Part shown: piece after piece, positions 56,887-64,000 of the stretch
Numbering within the stretch: position 1 is the stretch's first letter
Layout of the letters: each line of letters opens with the position of its first letter
Assembly (NCBI GenBank): GCA_021646405.1
Contig: SOER01000002.1
Location: forward strand, 1 to 64,000
Direction of reading: 5' to 3'
Origin: Candidatus Loosdrechtia aerotolerans
Lineage (GTDB): Bacteria > Planctomycetota > Brocadiia > Brocadiales > Brocadiaceae
DNA: 64,000 bases
Program-made: the position numbers and the translations under genes
Notes under the pieces: generated by a model
The model's database searches: none
The model's input: only the letters and a program-made list of their open reading frames with translations
What the model was told of the DNA's origin: nothing

Positions 56887-57127
56887 AACAACTCCGGAAA
56901 ATATATCCCTTTTCACTTGATAGCGTACCATCAGGGTACTACTTATGGTACCTAATAGGTTGAAACCGAACAGTGTTTATCCGCGTTAACCATAGCCTTA
57001 CTTTGCAAGCCCAATTCTAATACATCCTGTTCGGTTTCAACAATAGGTGATTCTGATTTTCATATTATCTATGTCAGCGGAAGACTCTTGCGGACCCTCT
57101 TAAAGGGTGTTCTTAGCTGATAATTTT
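56887..57127. repeat. Intergenic region with long inverted repeat
   Basis: Two 15-bp perfect arms, GTTGAAACCGAACAG (56959-56973) and CTGTTCGGTTTCAAC (57027-57041), enclose 53 bp. The arms extend outward with a partial match (CCTAATAG and AATAGG). A separate GTACCAT/ATGGTAC hairpin precedes it near 56927-56951. No ORF. It could be an RNA hairpin, an operator pair or a small repeat element. Confidence 0.45.
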
Positions 57128-57212
57128 GTAATTACTCAGAATGATTTTAAATTTGATGTAGGGATGTATATTACCCTTACCATTCGTTTTGTATGGTGCC
57201 CTGAGTAATTAC
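57128..57212. repeat. Small MITE-like element F
   Basis: An 85-bp stretch bounded by perfect 12-bp inverted repeats GTAATTACTCAG (57128) and CTGAGTAATTAC (ending 57212), the family terminus shared with elements A-C and the IS66 ends. The flanking 8-mers differ, so no target duplication is visible. Confidence 0.55.
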
Positions 57213-57240
57213 AATGGTAACAACATTGCTGTGATTTAAC

Positions 57241-57273
57241 AAAAAGGCAACCTTTAAAGGTTGCCTTTTTGTA
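57241..57273 (-). terminator. Bidirectional terminator after the acidic-repeat gene
   Basis: A perfect 20-bp palindrome GGCAACCTTTAAAGGTTGCC (57246-57265) is bordered by A5 and T5. It is 28 bp downstream of the acidic-repeat stop (minus strand) and could also stop transcripts from the left. Confidence 0.85.
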
Positions 57274-57300
57274 TGCCCTTGAGGGCGTTCTGGCCATTGC

Positions 57301-57684
57301 TTATTGTATGAGATGTCCGTCCTCTTCCTTTTCATCATCCTCGGATGTGAGCTGTATGAGATGTCCGTCCTCTTCCTTTTCATCGTCCTCGGATGTGAGC
57401 TGTATGAGATGTCCATCCTCTTCCTTTTCATCATCCTCGGATGTGAGCTGTATGAGATGTCCGTCCTCTTCCTTTTCATCATCCTCGGATGTGAGCTGTA
57501 TGAGATGTCCGTCCTCTTCCTTTTCATCATCCTCGGATGTGAGCTGTATGAGATGTCCATCCTCTATTTTTTCTTCTTTCTCTCCATCCTCTGCAATGAC
57601 AGGACTTACAAAAGCCATATTTAATATGCCACCATAAACTAATGCACCAGCAAAAGCAAAACCAAGACCTAACTTCTTCAACAT
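57301..57684 (-). CDS. Exported protein of acidic 16-residue repeats
   Basis: 127 residues with a signal peptide (MLKKLGLGFAFAGALVYGGI, end near VIAEDG). The mature part is almost wholly the repeat EDGHLIQLTSEDDEKE, five full copies plus a partial, ending in HLIQ. It is very acidic, with regularly placed His; metal, cation or surface binding is conceivable. ATG 57684 has AAGGGG upstream. A sigma-54 promoter is found 130 bp upstream, between two sigma-54 regulator cassettes. I know no family. Confidence 0.75.
   Translation of the reverse strand: MLKKLGLGFAFAGALVYGGILNMAFVSPVIAEDGEKEEKIEDGHLIQLTSEDDEKEEDGHLIQLTSEDDEKEEDGHLIQLTSEDDEKEEDGHLIQLTSEDDEKEEDGHLIQLTSEDDEKEEDGHLIQ
57305..57565. repeat. 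48-bp tandem repeat (five full copies)
   Basis: Units begin at 57305, 57353, 57401, 57449 and 57497, each 48 bp and nearly identical, with a diverged partial at 57545. The unit length keeps the reading frame of the acidic protein, so copy number can change without frameshift. Confidence 0.9.
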
Positions 57685-57789
57685 TTCTTTTCCCCTTCGT
57701 AGATTCGGAAAATATCCCATGCTCCTGAGAACACTCTCATGGTAGTCACTGGGAAATCAGATAGAAAAGCTCGGACAAAATTGCTTTTC

Positions 57790-57803
57790 GCGTCACGTGA
57801 CGC
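57790..57803. promoter_or_regulatory. Perfect palindrome at the predicted transcription start
   Basis: GCGTCACGTGACGC is a 14-bp perfect palindrome lying next to the predicted start of the sigma-54 promoter of the acidic-repeat gene, where a repressor could act. Confidence 0.35.
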
Positions 57804-57814
57804 TAGTACCTAGC

Positions 57815-57830
57815 AGCAAGGTACTTGCCA
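57815..57830 (-). promoter_or_regulatory. Sigma-54 promoter of the acidic-repeat gene
   Basis: On the minus strand the sequence TGGCAAGTACCTTGCT has GG and GC 10 bp apart and differs from the sigma-54 consensus TGGCACG-N4-TTGCW by one base (A for C at position 6). The direction faces the exported acidic-repeat gene. The predicted start is near 57804. Confidence 0.78.
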
Positions 57831-58626
57831 AGGGATTTTTGTATGAAAATTTTTGATAAGGATAATCCATAACTATTTAAAATAAAACATATTATAATCA
57901 ATTTATTTGATGTGTTATATTATTCTTTTTGGAGAAAGAGAGATTTTTATTCGTAATTGTTATGTATGCATGTCATACAATTTAGTTATAAATTAATTTG
58001 TAAGTATCTATAATACAAAAGTATATATTTTAATTTGTCCCGTCTTTAAAAACATACAATGTTGTATATAAAAGCATACATCCTTTTTTGAGCTCAGATT
58101 GTAAAATTATCTAAAATAACAAGAGGAGAAGATCTTTTTTTGGTGTGCCATGTCACAGCCTAGTTCTGTCACAATTTTGTGCCACTTCACATAAAAACAA
58201 GATTTAACCTACAGTAAATTAATATCTTATAAAATTTCTTGCTATTGTGTTTTATTGTATTACATTTTTTCCAAACCTCCAAACCTGTCGTTTTATAATC
58301 AGATTTATCCTCAATATCCCATAAAGCTGCAGTTTATCCCCGGGATAATTCAACAAATACCATGGAAATTAAAATTCTCATACTTATTTATATTTGAGAA
58401 TATAAATAAACGGATTATTAAATAAAAATTTAATTTTTTACTATCCTTTATCCATGATTGGCACATCTTTTTCTTTATCAAGACCTTATGGGTTTAATAA
58501 TATTTTCAGTATGTATTTCACTTGCCTGCAATACGCTATGTTATTTTGATAAGCCTTTTTATTATTGTCACCTGTTATCTTCATTGAGTTAATAAATTTA
58601 CCCCTGATCGTTTTTAAGATAATAGC
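57831..58626. other. Long AT-rich intergenic region upstream of kinase 2
   Basis: No coding ORF. A cluster of short direct repeats, TGTGCCA (58144 and 58178) and TGTCACA (58151 and 58167), is the only ordered feature. It might be an upstream activator site for either the acidic-repeat promoter or kinase 2. Confidence 0.4.
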
Positions 58627-60162
58627 ATGATTAAGAATAACCTTTGGAAACGAATGATCCTTGGGTACATTGTTATCGCTTTATTTATGTTGGCAATGAG
58701 TTTTTATTTACATATTCGATTTAATCGTCTCAATAAGGTTGTTGATTCAATTGTAAATGTCGATATTCCTTCTATTGAAATCGGGAAAAGATTAGTTGAT
58801 GGCCTTTTAGAACAGGTTCGAAATGAAAAGAAATATCTTATTACGAGTGATAAAGCCTTTTTAGATCTTTTCGAAAAGAGAAAAACAGAATTTTTTGATA
58901 ACCTGCAATTACTAGAGGAGCCTGCAGAATCTAACAAAGAAAAAAAGGTCTGCATACGTCACATAAAAGAACTTTATGACAAGTATCTTGCTATAACTAC
59001 GAAAGAATTTATATTTATCGGGTATGATGAGTCTATTACACCGGATTCTCTTTATGAGATGAAAAAGCAGAAGGTCCTTGATAGGCTTACTCGAACTATG
59101 CAGAAACTAGTCCAGAATCAGCAATCAACATTGATTCAAAAGATCGGGTTGTTTCAGAAAACTATGCATAAATCCACAAAAATATCCCTTGCTATTATAT
59201 CATTTGCTATTATTTGTGGGGCAATCTTCTCTTATCTCTTTACGAATAGCATATGTGCCCCGATAAAAACCCTTAAAGAGGCAACGGAGCGTATTGCCAA
59301 TGGGGATCTGGACCACCGGGTTACTGTTACTTCCCGCGATGAAATTGGTAGTCTGGGAATAGCTTTCAATCAGATGTGTGATAAATTGAAAGAGGTTGAT
59401 CAGATGAAATTAGAGTTTATATCAAATATCTCGCATAACTTGAAAACCCCTTTAACCTCAATACAAGAGGCAAATGCACTTATGCTGGATAAAATCGCAG
59501 GTCAATTATCAGAATCACAAACCAAACTCCTTACTATTACAAAGGAAAACACACTCCGGCTTATTATGATGATTAATGATCTCCTGGATATCTCACGATT
59601 TGAAGCAGGGTTAATGAGATACAATTTTCAATACCTGAATATTCAGGATATTATTCAGAAGAGTATCGATGCGATACGTTTTTTGGCAGAAAGTAAAAAT
59701 ATACATATTCAACAGTGTATAAGCGAGACCTCTGTTCCAAAAGTTCTTTTGGATCGTGATAAGATCTCTCAAGTATTAGATAATATTCTCAGTAATGCCG
59801 TTAAATTTACCCCGCCGGGAGGTTCTATCACAGTAAAGGCACACGAGGTCGATACAGCCTCCATTTCCCATATTTTTGAAAACAAAAATCAAGTGCACAA
59901 GGTACACTCTTTTATTCAGGTCAGTATATCTGATACCGGAATTGGAATACCTGCTGAGTACCATAATAAGATTTTTGATAAATTCCAACAGATTGTAAAC
60001 AAGGGAAAAGGAGGTATCAGGGGAACAGGATTAGGACTTTTTATTGCAAAGCATATTGTATCCGATCATGGGGGAAATATTTGGGTGGAGAACAATGTAG
60101 GAAACGGGAGTATCTTCCATTTTATATTACCCTCACGATACGATTATGCGCTGAGTTCTTAA
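58627..60162 (+). CDS. GlrK-like sensor histidine kinase (cassette 2)
   Basis: 511 residues, collinear with the kinase at 53281 from the start block (MIKNNLWKRMILGYIVIALFM) to the end. TM1, periplasmic helical region with EQVRNEKKYLITSDKAFLDLF, TM2, HAMP and HisKA with phospho-His near 270 (SNISHNLKTPLTSIQEAN), then HATPase motifs DNILSNAVKFTP and RGTGLGLFIAK. The periplasmic part has diverged more than the kinase core, suggesting a different ligand. First gene of the second cassette. Confidence 0.92.
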   Translation: MIKNNLWKRMILGYIVIALFMLAMSFYLHIRFNRLNKVVDSIVNVDIPSIEIGKRLVDGLLEQVRNEKKYLITSDKAFLDLFEKRKTEFFDNLQLLEEPAESNKEKKVCIRHIKELYDKYLAITTKEFIFIGYDESITPDSLYEMKKQKVLDRLTRTMQKLVQNQQSTLIQKIGLFQKTMHKSTKISLAIISFAIICGAIFSYLFTNSICAPIKTLKEATERIANGDLDHRVTVTSRDEIGSLGIAFNQMCDKLKEVDQMKLEFISNISHNLKTPLTSIQEANALMLDKIAGQLSESQTKLLTITKENTLRLIMMINDLLDISRFEAGLMRYNFQYLNIQDIIQKSIDAIRFLAESKNIHIQQCISETSVPKVLLDRDKISQVLDNILSNAVKFTPPGGSITVKAHEVDTASISHIFENKNQVHKVHSFIQVSISDTGIGIPAEYHNKIFDKFQQIVNKGKGGIRGTGLGLFIAKHIVSDHGGNIWVENNVGNGSIFHFILPSRYDYALSS

Positions 60163-60204
60163 ACTCTTTTAGTTTAACGTATACTATTATAAGAGGATAC
60201 TACC

Positions 60205-60879
60205 GTGAGCAGTACAATAGTAAAAAGAGGGTGCTCTCTTCTCTTGTTTTGTTTTCTTGTACTTTTCCTAAGCACCGGTTGTACCAAGTTCGATCGCAGA
60301 GAAGAGTTAGTTAAAAAAAACGAGGAGATTGAGACTGCCAGGCGTGACCTGAAACATAAGGAAAAAACTATTGCCGATATTTTCAACCGGCTTTCCTGGA
60401 AAGATCAGGAAATTGGAAGGCTTAATGATGAACTCCGTAATGCTAAAATGAAAATCGAAGACCTTAAAGACGATATTGAAGGATTGAAAAAAACAGATTT
60501 CTTAGAAAGACTTTCTAAGAAAGATCAGGAGATAGGAAGGCTCACAGATGAACTCCATAACGCCATGGCAGTCATTAAAAACCTTAAAAGCAGTGCTGAG
60601 AAATCCCAGAAAACAGAACTTTTGGATCAACTGTCCATGAAGGAACGTGAAATTGGAGTACTGACGAATGAGCTCCGCAGTTCACAATCGAAAATTGAAG
60701 ACCTAACAACTGATATCGGAAAACTTCGTGAAGTTGATGTATTAATGGAAGAAAAAAAGAAAGAAGTGGGGAATCATACTGAAAAGAAAGTTTCAGAAAA
60801 TTCTATAGATATATCAATTGAAACCAATACAGAAACAGAAACCAATACAGAAACAGCAGAAAAACAGAATTCTGATTAA
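60205..60879 (+). CDS. Coiled-coil lipoprotein (cassette 2)
   Basis: 224 residues starting at GTG with AGAGGA upstream; lipobox STGC (C26). Three 40-residue coiled-coil units follow, as in the cassette 1 protein (NRLSWKDQEIGRL, ERLSKKDQEIGRL, DQLSMKEREIGVL), and the C-terminus is longer, with repeated NTETET segments. Length, lipobox place and repeat count are conserved between cassettes, so it is a working part of the module rather than a bystander. Confidence 0.85.
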   Translation: MSSTIVKRGCSLLLFCFLVLFLSTGCTKFDRREELVKKNEEIETARRDLKHKEKTIADIFNRLSWKDQEIGRLNDELRNAKMKIEDLKDDIEGLKKTDFLERLSKKDQEIGRLTDELHNAMAVIKNLKSSAEKSQKTELLDQLSMKEREIGVLTNELRSSQSKIEDLTTDIGKLREVDVLMEEKKKEVGNHTEKKVSENSIDISIETNTETETNTETAEKQNSD

Positions 60880-60899
60880 TTTATGTAGGGTAATCCATT

Positions 60900-62297
60900 A
60901 TGTCAAACGAAACTATTTTAGTAATAGATGATGACACGAGTATACTAGAAGTTATGCACATGCGTTTAAAGGCATTAGGCTACCGTGTATCAACCGCCAG
61001 GAGTAGTGATGAAGCAAAAAAAATGTTATTAGCTACTTCCTTTAATCTTGCCATTGTTGATTTAAGATTGGGAGAAGAAAATGGTATCGAACTCATGGAG
61101 GAGATTATTGGTACATATCAAAAGATCCCTATAATAATCCTGACTGCACATGGAAGTATTGAAAGTGCAGTTGAAGCCATGAGAAAAGGAGCATATAGCT
61201 ACCTTACGAAACCGTTTAATAATGAGGATCTGACACTCCATATAAAAAATGCGCTTGAGAAACAAAAACTGACCCGGGAGATAGAGGACTTGAGAAATCA
61301 GCTCAGTGACCAGTATAATTTTAAACATATTATTGGTAACAATAAAAGAATGCAGGAAATCTTTGAACAGATTACAAAGATAGCTAAAACGGACTGTACC
61401 GTTGCTATCTATGGTGAGAGCGGTACCGGTAAGGAATTAATTGCCAAGGCGATCCATCATAATAGCAACCGTGTGAAAAATCCATTCATAGCTACAAACT
61501 GCGGAGCCATCCCGGAAAGCTTACTGGAAAATGAACTCTTTGGACATATACGCGGTGCATATACGGATGCCTATGAATCAAAAGAAGGACTTTTTGCACA
61601 AGCGGATGAGGGGACTATTTTTTTAGATGAGATTAGTAATACATCACCGGCATTACAGGTTAAACTGTTAAGGGTACTGCAGGAAAGAGAAATTAAACCT
61701 ATCGGAAGTACAAAAAGTATTAAGGTTAACGTGCGTGTTATTGTTGCATCGAACACAAATTTGCAAAAGGCCGTGAATGATGGGACGTTCCGCGATGATC
61801 TGTTTTATAGAATCCACGTTGTACCCATTTATGTTCCACCCTTACGGGAGAGGAAAGATGACATTCCGCTTCTCGCTACCTACTTCATGGCAGGATTTTG
61901 CAAAGTGCTTAAGAAGGATATCCGGGGATTTACCCCTGCAGCTATCCAGAGAATGCTTCTCCATGACTGGCCAGGAAATATACGCGAGTTACAAAATAAG
62001 GTTGAACATGCCGTTATTATGACGAATAAGAATATAATCACGCCCGATGATCTTTTTATCGATACAAATATGCTCAAGAATACCTTCAATTCTTATAAAG
62101 ATGCCAAGGAGAGATTTGAGCGTGAATATCTTGAAAGCCTCCTGAGGATAAGCAAAGGAAATGTAACCTATGCTTCAAAAATAGCTAAACGGTATAGAGC
62201 TGATATTTATAAGCTTATCAAGAAGTACAATATAAACACCATGGAGTATAAAGGTAATGCAGCCTCCTATTTGGAAAAAATTATTGTGCATAGTTAA
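60900..62297 (+). CDS. GlrR-like NtrC-family response regulator with GAYTDA loop (cassette 2)
   Basis: 465 residues, collinear with the regulator at 55519: phospho-Asp54 in AIVDLRLG, Walker A GESGTGKE, GAYTDA at 219-224, Walker B GTIFLDEIS and the HTH region YKDAKERFEREYLESLL... GNVTYASKIAKRYRADIYKL. A short C-terminal extension (YLEKIIVHS) is extra. Three nearby regulators invite crosstalk. Confidence 0.92.
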   Translation: MSNETILVIDDDTSILEVMHMRLKALGYRVSTARSSDEAKKMLLATSFNLAIVDLRLGEENGIELMEEIIGTYQKIPIIILTAHGSIESAVEAMRKGAYSYLTKPFNNEDLTLHIKNALEKQKLTREIEDLRNQLSDQYNFKHIIGNNKRMQEIFEQITKIAKTDCTVAIYGESGTGKELIAKAIHHNSNRVKNPFIATNCGAIPESLLENELFGHIRGAYTDAYESKEGLFAQADEGTIFLDEISNTSPALQVKLLRVLQEREIKPIGSTKSIKVNVRVIVASNTNLQKAVNDGTFRDDLFYRIHVVPIYVPPLRERKDDIPLLATYFMAGFCKVLKKDIRGFTPAAIQRMLLHDWPGNIRELQNKVEHAVIMTNKNIITPDDLFIDTNMLKNTFNSYKDAKERFEREYLESLLRISKGNVTYASKIAKRYRADIYKLIKKYNINTMEYKGNAASYLEKIIVHS

Positions 62298-62363
62298 AAC
62301 AATACGAAAGCTGCATGAAGAAACATACCCTGTTGAATCCTTGTTGTTAAACAGGGAAACCTT

Positions 62364-62379
62364 TGGCAAGGATATTGCT
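62364..62379 (+). promoter_or_regulatory. Sigma-54 promoter of the cysteine-rich protein gene
   Basis: TGGCAAGGATATTGCT has GG and GC 10 bp apart and the same TGGCAAG-N4-TTGCT form as the promoter at 57815. It lies 67 bp after the cassette 2 regulator stop and faces the small exported protein at 62705, with a start near 62391. Confidence 0.78.
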
Positions 62380-62445
62380 GAAGTTTTCATATTATAAAAT
62401 CTTTTTCGGAACTTCTGCTATGAATAGTTTAGTATCTAGTATTAT

Positions 62446-62690
62446 GAACCAGCGCGAACAGAGAAGGGATGAAGGTACAAAGAGAGGGGGGACAGGCGGA
62501 GTAAGCACAGGTACCGGCCGGGGGAGGAGAGATACCACAGGAGAAGAGAGAAAAGGAACAAATAAAATAAAAGAGAAAAAAGAGAAAGAAGAATAGAAAA
62601 GGAATAACAAAAGAAGGAAAAGAAAGAGAACAAAAAGCAGAAAGAGAAATGGAAGAGTCAAAAAAACAGGGGAGAAAAGGATATTAATGA
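62446..62690 (+). other. Long purine-rich tract in the leader of the cysteine-rich gene
   Basis: Roughly 240 bp in which the plus strand is overwhelmingly A and G, for example AGAAAAAAGAGAAAGAAGAA. It would be an unstructured 5' leader of the sigma-54 transcript. The frame across it encodes a low-complexity basic peptide and is not taken as a gene. Confidence 0.5.
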
Positions 62691-62704
62691 AAGGAGATGC
62701 AAAT

Positions 62705-62965
62705 ATGTTTAAGAAGATCGGTATTATAGCTATCATTACTGGTACGTTGATGTTTGGTATAAATGCTCCTCGTTCTTTTGCGCAAAAGCCTGGCTGTCCG
62801 GAAGATTGTAAGTGTGGGCCCGATGTACCTTGTGAAGAGCGAGGATGTGTAAAAGAGAAAACAAATACCTGCTTTTGCGGAGAATATGAATATAAAGAAA
62901 TGGAGAGAGAGGAGAGGTCTGTTAGAACCGATATTCAGGGAATTTCCTCTCAATATGAGGAATAA
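62705..62965 (+). CDS. Small exported cysteine-rich protein
   Basis: 86 residues with a signal peptide (about 1-25, MFKKIGIIAIITGTLMFG). The mature part has seven Cys in 31 residues (GCPEDCKCGP, CEERGC, TCFCGE), then a charged helical tail. ATG 62705 has AAAGGAG upstream. A metal-binding or disulfide-rich function is plausible; no family is recognised. It is preceded by a sigma-54 promoter. Confidence 0.78.
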   Translation: MFKKIGIIAIITGTLMFGINAPRSFAQKPGCPEDCKCGPDVPCEERGCVKEKTNTCFCGEYEYKEMEREERSVRTDIQGISSQYEE

Positions 62966-63018
62966 ACGTATTCACCTGAATTCTCATCTTCCGATGCTAT
63001 AGCAGAATCATGAAGAGA

Positions 63019-63504
63019 TTATTCTGTACGGATTCCTCTTATCTTGTCTAAAATCCCGCAGTAGTGTTCTCCAAAACCATTGATCTCTATCTTTCTTTGA
63101 CTCTCAGAAATAACCGATAAGGTTATTTCTATGTACTCTTTTGGCAGAGCGCCGTACACGTTATCTGCCCATTCTACGAGAGACACGCCCTCTCCAAAGA
63201 GTATTTCATCACTTCCAATATCAGTCATATCCTGAATACTTTCCAGCCGATATGCATCAAAATGATAGACGGGAATCCGCCCTTTATATATATTGATCAA
63301 TGAAAATGTAGGGCTCTTGACAATATGTTTGTCCATGACACCAAGTCCCTGAACAATACCCTTTACAAGGGTTGTCTTCCCGGCACCCAGCTCTCCGACA
63401 AGAGCAATAACATCTCCGGGCGCTAATAACCTCCCAAGCCTTTCTCCAAAGTGTATGGTTTCGTTTGCACTCATACTTATAAAAGTTACTTTCCCTTCTT
63501 TCAC
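63019..63504 (-). CDS. tsaE: tRNA threonylcarbamoyladenosine biosynthesis ATPase
   Basis: 161 residues. The P-loop GELGAGKTTLVKGIVQGLG (about 37-55) and the blocks SPTFSLINIY, HFDAYRL and LVEWADN are those of TsaE (YjeE), which drives the t6A-modifying complex on ANN-decoding tRNAs. Its start overlaps the thiL stop by 4 nt, so translation is coupled. Confidence 0.94.
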   Translation of the reverse strand: MKEGKVTFISMSANETIHFGERLGRLLAPGDVIALVGELGAGKTTLVKGIVQGLGVMDKHIVKSPTFSLINIYKGRIPVYHFDAYRLESIQDMTDIGSDEILFGEGVSLVEWADNVYGALPKEYIEITLSVISESQRKIEINGFGEHYCGILDKIRGIRTE

Positions 63505-64000
63505 AGTTCCCCGCTATCGTTGAATTCTGATTGTAGGTGCTCGTAGCCCCGTGGTTTTATACGTTTGATATGCCCCTGTGCATACTTCATCCGTATACCA
63601 CGCCCGGAAACGATTTTCCCAATACAACGGAATGTCCTCTCTGGAAATAAATTTGATTCCATAACCTTCTTTGCCTGACCTTTTGATACTATTATCAATA
63701 GTTCATAATCTTCACCATCAGATAGTGCATGGTAGAGCGGTGTATTTCCCGTTTTCTTTGCTATTTCTTCTGCTGCTTTTGAGACTGGAATCGTATCTTC
63801 GTAGAGAATAGCACCTACATGACTCTCCTCTAAGATATGATTCAGATCTGCGGTTAACCCGTCACTGATATCAATCATAGCATGTATGGTAAAATGTTTA
63901 TTGAGAAGGATTCCCTCCTTTAACCGCGGTTCAAAATGAATATGCTTTCCAAGGATTGATCCGCCTAAAGTACCGGTAACGAGGATCATGTCATTTACCT
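63501..64000 (-). CDS. thiL: Thiamine-monophosphate kinase, C-terminal part (5' end beyond the window)
   Basis: The visible 166 residues continue the frame to the right edge (VNDMILVTG), so the true start lies outside. Blocks match the middle and C-terminal part of ThiL: VTGTLGGSILGKH, AMIDISDGLTADLNHILEES and SDGEDYELLI. It phosphorylates thiamine monophosphate to the diphosphate. Coupled to tsaE. Confidence 0.9.
   Translation of the reverse strand, partial: VNDMILVTGTLGGSILGKHIHFEPRLKEGILLNKHFTIHAMIDISDGLTADLNHILEESHVGAILYEDTIPVSKAAEEIAKKTGNTPLYHALSDGEDYELLIIVSKGQAKKVMESNLFPERTFRCIGKIVSGRGIRMKYAQGHIKRIKPRGYEHLQSEFNDSGEL

Noticed and set aside
57305-57565. Tandem repeats as a CRISPR array
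   Set aside because: The copies are contiguous with no unique spacers, and they are coding.
57269-57637. Repetitive plus-strand frames across the 48-bp repeats
   Set aside because: Shadow of the acidic-repeat gene; that gene has signal peptide, ribosome site, promoter and terminator on the minus strand.
58171-58195. Minus-strand sigma-54 promoter TGGCACAAAATTGTG
   Set aside because: The -12 element is GT and one base too close.
58455-58475. Sigma-54 promoter upstream of kinase 2 (TTGGCACATCTTTTTCTTT)
   Set aside because: The GC element is missing at the required distance.
62363-62596. 77-residue frame starting MARILLK
   Set aside because: Its ATG lies inside the sigma-54 promoter, so it cannot be translated from that transcript, and most of it is a purine-tract low-complexity sequence. 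A shorter start at 62420 has no ribosome site.

Overview
The window looks like a chromosome segment of an anaerobic, AT-rich, Gram-negative bacterium. The best guess is an anammox-type planctomycete (Brocadiaceae). This is an inference from gene content: several c-type cytochromes (one tetraheme, two class-II type, one diheme peroxidase-like), a dense set of rubrerythrin/ferritin-like and rubredoxin genes, formate-THF ligase, Kdo transferase (LPS), a type IV pilus or type II secretion alignment complex with a fused PilM-PilN, ThyX, and tandem NtrC-type regulators. No 16S rRNA or signature anammox enzyme lies in the window, so the assignment is provisional.

Layout. 1-138: tail of a gene and its terminator. 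319-6916 (minus strand): a redox and oxygen-defence block of four ferritin-like or rubrerythrin-like proteins, aspartase, two paralogous class-II cytochromes c, rubredoxin, a tetraheme cytochrome and a thioredoxin reductase. 7172-8452: a consensus promoter with a short terminated transcript, then a peptidoglycan amidase and a small membrane protein. 9151-15053 (minus): PilMN-PilO-like-PilP-like-secretin operon. 15560-17178: an IS66-family element. 17501-27611: miscellaneous stress and periplasmic genes (DsbA-like, di-iron MBL protein, GNAT, SDR, ArfB, sugar dehydrogenase, Tpx, SRPBCC, a seven-repeat SBBP propeller protein, diheme peroxidase). 28977-30585: rubredoxin, M20 peptidase and a CAT-anticodon tRNA. 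31180-32406: porin-like protein. 33038-44766 (plus): formate-THF ligase, SecA, Kdo transferase, then a methionine/SAM-cycle group (metK, ahcY, a DUF1015 gene, and a SAM-I riboswitch controlling a threonine-synthase-like gene plus a MoaD/ThiS sulfur carrier). 44973-53049: ThyX, CobO, a K+/H+ antiporter pair, radical SAM protein, PPIase, MarC and an NtrC-type regulator. 53281-62297: two tandem paralogous cassettes, each histidine kinase, coiled-coil lipoprotein, NtrC-type regulator. The window ends with tsaE and the 3' part of thiL.

The most striking system is the duplicated cassette at 53.3-62.3 kb. Its gene order and sequence resemble the enterobacterial GlrK-QseG-GlrR (QseE-QseG-QseF) module. 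Two near-consensus sigma-54 promoters (57815-57830 minus; 62364-62379 plus) lie between and after the cassettes. Each precedes a gene for a small exported protein: one made of 16-residue acidic repeats, one cysteine-rich. Both cassette regulators carry GAYTDA in place of the sigma-54-contacting GAFTGA loop, whereas the nearby third regulator keeps GAFTGA.

A second theme is a family of intergenic elements whose ends (GTAAYTAYTCAGG) match the terminal repeats of the resident IS66-family element. One of them (3287-3513) has a perfect 8-bp target duplication, so it looks like an IS66-driven MITE. A third is the SAM-riboswitch unit pairing a threonine-synthase-like PLP enzyme with a sulfur-carrier protein, which suggests protein-thiocarboxylate-dependent homocysteine synthesis.
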